NCBI GenBank assembly: GCA_020205615.1
Contig: CM035170.1
Coordinates: 9,170,311-9,234,310 of the forward strand
DNA length: 64,000 nucleotides
DNA from: Panax quinquefolius
Taxonomy: Eukaryota; Streptophyta; Magnoliopsida; Apiales; Araliaceae
Direction of reading: 5' to 3'
Numbering within the stretch: position 1 is the first letter of the stretch; every line of letters starts with the position of its first letter. The notes under the pieces are model-generated. The model searched no databases and was not told where the DNA came from. It saw only the letters and a program-made list of their open reading frames with translations. Below are positions 60,236-64,000 of this stretch, one piece after another. The translations under genes and the position numbers were made by a program.

Positions 60236-62910
60236 TGTAAGACCCCAACTTTTATGAATAAAGAATAATTTTCTCGAAATATATTTTTGAATATTATGGT
60301 GTGGATTTGATATAATGTTATAGTTATGGGTAATATTTACAAATTTTCCAAAGTAAAGCAAGTGGTTATATAATATTAGATTAGTCAGGGAATATTCGTT
60401 TTAACGAGGAATATTAAATGACAAACACAATCATTAGTGGACCCCACAACTAAGTATCATTCGTAGTTAGAAAATGACATAATTATCTTTTTATGAAAAT
60501 AACGGCGGAAGTTTTACCGTTAAACCGTTGAACTACTTTCGGTAGTAAAAGTACGATGTACTGGCATGGTTGCATAGTGGCACACGGTATTGATTATTGA
60601 TGCTTACGTGAGAAGTCACTCAGTTATACTCAATTATTGCTACAGTAATTGCTGCATCATATCTCTCATATTATTGATTCTATTATTGTCACAGTATCAT
60701 CTGCATTATATGATATATTATTAAATCAATAATTGAGACGAAAAAGTTATTCATATTATTAAATTGCAATAATAATCGATATTTATTTCGATATTAATTG
60801 ATGTCTGGAAGTTTTACTGACCAGTCGGGTAATTAATAGGATAAATGAGCAATTAATTGCTATTAATTCTCATGATTATAGTTATTTGTTCACATGTGTG
60901 TACTATTGATTCACATTCTTGTACTATTAAGGGAGTTGGTGCAAGATTGATAATACTTGCATGACTAAGTTAAAAATGAAGGTATAGATGGAGGTACTAT
61001 ACTGTAATTCGTATTTTTACATGATTATAACTATTGATTCACATGATTGAACTATTGATTCACATTATTTACTATTAGGGGAGGTAGTGCAAGTTTGATA
61101 ATACTTCCATGACTAAATTAAAAATGAAGAAAAAGAGGAGGGTATTATATTGTAATATTTTGAGCCCCAAAATGTGCAGTTATCGAAACTATATTTCCCT
61201 ATAAATAGAAGCTCATTCTTCCTTCATTTCTCACCAATTCACTAAAGCTATTGAACAATTATTATAGAGAAAAAGAAGAAGAGAAGTCTGCTACCTCACT
61301 ATTCCAGTATCCAGTTTCTTTTGAGGTAAGAGGTATTATTTCTTTCGTATTCATGAAGAGAGCTTACATTATTCTATTCTTTATTATTATGTTGGAATAA
61401 CTCATGCGTGCAAAGTACCGCATACATGGTGAAATTCTTACATTATTCCATTCTTTATTATTCTGCTGGAATAACTCCGTATGCATGCGATATCACATGC
61501 ATGGTGAATTCTTTGTTATTCCATTCTTTATTATTCATTGGAATATCCTCATGCATGCGGATTACGCTAGACACGGTTCCATTCATTATTATTCCTTTGG
61601 AATAACTCCGTCTGTCATGGCTTATCGCATACATGGTGAATTCTTCATTATTCCATTCTTTATTATTCGCATTGGAATATCCTCGTCATGCATGGATTAC
61701 GTATGACTGGTTTCATTCTTTATTATTACATTGAATAACTTTGTCTATGTGGATTATCACATGCATGGTGAATAATCCTTCGTATTCATTCCTTATTAAA
61801 TTGTGGAAATGATCTCATCACGTGGATTACCGCATGGCGGTGAAAATCCATTTGCGCTTTCATATATTCTATTATACTCAAATTGGTTAAAGTTTTGGCT
61901 TCTATACCCATGAAATTAGTAGAATATCCTGAATATTTGCGCTTCATCCAGTATCTTTTCATGGAAATATTCTTCTGAGCATTCTTGAATTTTACTCCAC
62001 AAAGCAGTATCATATTGACAATTTGGACGTAATTGATTTCACGATAAATTAGCTTATAAATCTTTAAAATTTATTCTTGAACTTGTTTTATTGAATTATT
62101 ATGTCATTGTCATCATCCTCATGCTTATATTGTGATGAAAGTCATCTTTGGCTTACGTGCATAGATGGACTTGGTATGATTATGACCAGGGATTGTTCGG
62201 TATAATCATAACATGTAATGTTATAAATGATGTGGTAAAAGTCCTCAGTGGCCTGTAGTGCATTGATGGACAGTTTTTGGTATGATTATGACCAGGGATT
62301 ATTTGGTAGAGTCATGACCATTGATGATTTAATGAATATCCTTGACCCGTAGTGTAGGGATGACTCGATAATGTGGTTTATTTATTAAGCTGAGTCTGAG
62401 CGATAAAAATTGATGAAATCATTTTAAATCATAGAAGATAGTAGATATCATGCTCTACTTGATTCTTCTAATGGATTGCTTATTCCGCTGCAGTTAAACT
62501 TGATGTCTATTGTATTTTATCAGTTTAACATTGTTGAAGGCTAATGATAATTTATCCTGCATTATCTTAGTCATAATATTTCTTACTGGGCTAGTTGAGC
62601 TCACCCTTTTGCTTTCATTGTTCTCTTTAAGAAATGAGAACGTAGCCGGGACTAGTCGGGTAACGGAGTGATGGTCCGAGATGGTGTTATAGTAGTCCTC
62701 ACTATTCTATAAAATAGTATGACAATAAATATAATGATGACTCTATTTGAGAGTGAATATTGTCTAGAAGGCAATATTCCTGTGTAAACTCTCAGCTATG
62801 TTTTGTCGTATATTACACGACGTTTGTATAATTAAGTTTGTATTTGTATTCTGTACCATGTATTTGGTGACTCAAGATGGGTGATGTATACCTATTTTGG
62901 GGGCCTCACA
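60236..62910 (+). repeat. Element D 5' LTR
   Basis: TGTAAGACCCCAACTT...GGGGGCCTCACA. It has a TATA box TATAAATAGA at 61200-61209. It lacks the hairpin block found in the sister LTRs: the region near 60810 goes straight from GTCTGGAAGTTTTACTG into unrelated AT-rich sequence. Confidence 0.92.
61377..61800. repeat. About 70-bp repeats with CATGCATG in LTR D
   Basis: Seven units carry TTCTTTATTATT followed by GGAATAACTCC or GGAATATCCTC. CATGCATG occurs at 61496, 61550, 61687 and 61760. The array lies after the TATA box, so it should be part of the transcript leader. Confidence 0.85.
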
Positions 62911-62912
62911 GT

Positions 62913-62924
62913 TGGTATCAAAGC
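62913..62924 (+). other. Primer-binding site of element D
   Basis: TGGTATCAAAGC, two nt after the LTR end. Confidence 0.88.
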
Positions 62925-63097
62925 TTAGGGATATAATCCCTGGCTTAGATGTGAGACTAGAACTAGGAGGGGAGAGACGAATAATTCCTTCGCTAGTATG
63001 ACCTACTTAAGTTTATTTGGTATTTAATTGGTCGGTCAGAGTATAGGGATAGTATGTCATATGTTAATTAACCCTTGTTTTGTGGCAGTATTTGAAA

Positions 63098-64000
63098 ATG
63101 GCATCCGAAAATGTTGAGATAAACAATGAAGCACATGAGACTGTTGAGTCACCACAGATTAATTCCCAGGATAATGTGCAACAGGAAGACAATAATCCTT
63201 ATGTAAACAATAACACCGATGAAATGGTGAACGATGGGATGTTCAGAGGCTTTATGAAATTCATGCAACATCAGGCGAAAGCGGCTCCTGTCCGAAATAC
63301 AGGTGGAAACACTGACAACTCTCTACAACACCATCGCTAAGCGATTCAAGGAGCTGGACCACCGGAGTTTTTTTGGAGAGCCAAAACCACTTAAGGTAGA
63401 GACGTAGATAAAGCAGATCAACAAGATATTTGATGTCTTGGGATGCTCCAAGGAGCAAAAGGTTCCCTTTGCCACCTTCATGTTGCGAGCAAAGACAGAT
63501 TACTGGTGGGAATCTGTAAAGCGTACTCAACCTGCCGCACTGAAGATATCTTGGGAGAAGTTCCAAGAACTGTTCAATGACAAGTACTTTCCTGAAAGTA
63601 TTCGTCCCATGAAGGAGGTAGAATTCATCAAGCTTGAGCAAAACAATATGACCATGGCGCAGTACGAAGCTAAGTTTGTCGAGTTGTCTCGGTTTGCGTC
63701 CCACTTGGTTGATAATGAGGAGAGAATGACACGGATGTTTCTAAGAGGTTTAAAACCCAAGATACGTCAATACCTAATTTCTGACAAACTGTGTTTGTAT
63801 TCAGATGTTGTGAATAGGGCTCAGTTATTGGAGCGCGATAATGGGTCAACCCAACCAAGAAAGAGCAACCGACAAGTCGATAATACCAGTGGTAGCAATC
63901 ATCGAAGAGGTGACAACAAACGTGGAGGGAATCAACATGCCAGAAATGATATTCACTTCGGTGGTAATCATGGTCATGAAAATAAGAGTGGACATTTCAA
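63098..64000 (+). pseudogene. Element D gag, incomplete at the window edge
   Basis: Gag starts MASENVEINN (63098). The frame is lost near 63335 (TACAACACCATCG where B has CGGACGGTCACTG) and resumes as FFGEPKPLK. A TAG at about 63405 replaces the Trp of ETWIKQ. Then one open frame continues to the edge: KVPFATFMLRAKTDYWW, FNDKYFPESIRPMKEVEF, QYEAKFVELSRFASHL, ERMTRMFLRGLKPKIRQYL and a basic Gly/Asn/His-rich tail. Zinc knuckles would lie beyond 64000. Except for these two lesions the gene is well preserved. Confidence 0.88.

Larger units (their letters stand above)
27418..64000 (+). mobile_element. Element B: plus-strand Tekay-like Ty3/gypsy, heavily interrupted; extends past the window
   Basis: B's own sequence is the 5' LTR (27418-29544 plus about 47143-47659), the PBS and the start of gag (to 48413). 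Inserted in it are E with F (in the LTR) and G with J, C and D (in gag). The two LTR parts add up to about 2.64 kb, matching the 2675-bp LTR of D. The rest of B must lie beyond the right edge. Confidence 0.8.
60236..64000 (+). mobile_element. Element D: Tekay-like Ty3/gypsy, running off the right edge
   Basis: A complete 2675-bp LTR, a PBS and most of gag are inside the window. It is inserted in LTR C after ATTGT (60231-60235). This is the innermost layer at the right end of the nest. Confidence 0.88.

Overview
This is nuclear DNA of a flowering plant, most likely a eudicot. It is AT-rich, has many (TA)n microsatellites, a two-exon phytosulfokine precursor gene with plant-type splice sites, and dense Ty1/copia and Ty3/gypsy LTR retrotransposons. 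No bacterial features, tRNA, rRNA or CRISPR arrays were seen.

Layout. (1) 1-6.4 kb is gene space. Its one convincing host gene is a phytosulfokine (PSK) precursor on the minus strand (4332-4800), with a TATA box, two coding exons and the hormone pentapeptide near the C-terminus. The rest is microsatellites, a MITE-like fold-back and a G-run. (2) 6.4-25.7 kb is a four-level nest on the minus strand: an old gypsy chromovirus H is split in its chromodomain by a copia element I; I is split in its integrase by a Tekay-like chromovirus A (8792-20736, 5-bp TSD ACTTG); A is split in its reverse transcriptase by a truncated LTR, K. (3) 25.7-27.4 kb is non-coding with three small repeat families. (4) 27.4-64 kb is a second nest. 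A plus-strand Tekay-like element B starts at 27418. Its 5' LTR is split by a remnant E, which is itself split by a tandem array F (LTR-internal-LTR-internal-LTR, 32587-46993, TSD TTCAA). B resumes at about 47143 with the end of its LTR, primer-binding site and gag. Gag is broken at 48414 by element G, which carries two accessory pseudogenes: a plant-mobile-domain (PMD) protein, itself split by solo LTR J, and a DUF7745-like protein. LTR C (58010) and then element D (60236 to the window end) follow.

How it works together. Only the PSK gene is likely to serve the plant. The rest are retroelement parts, nearly all broken by stops, frameshifts and insertions. The Tekay-like LTRs share a TATA box, an inverted-CCAAT hairpin block and, in the A/F subfamily, an evenly spaced array of HD-Zip-type sites. 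Many differences between copies are small indels at CAG/CTG/CGG sites, so some broken reading frames may be sequencing error rather than biology. The best candidates for something new are G with its two accessory genes, the F tandem array of a deletion derivative, and the conserved U3 motifs.
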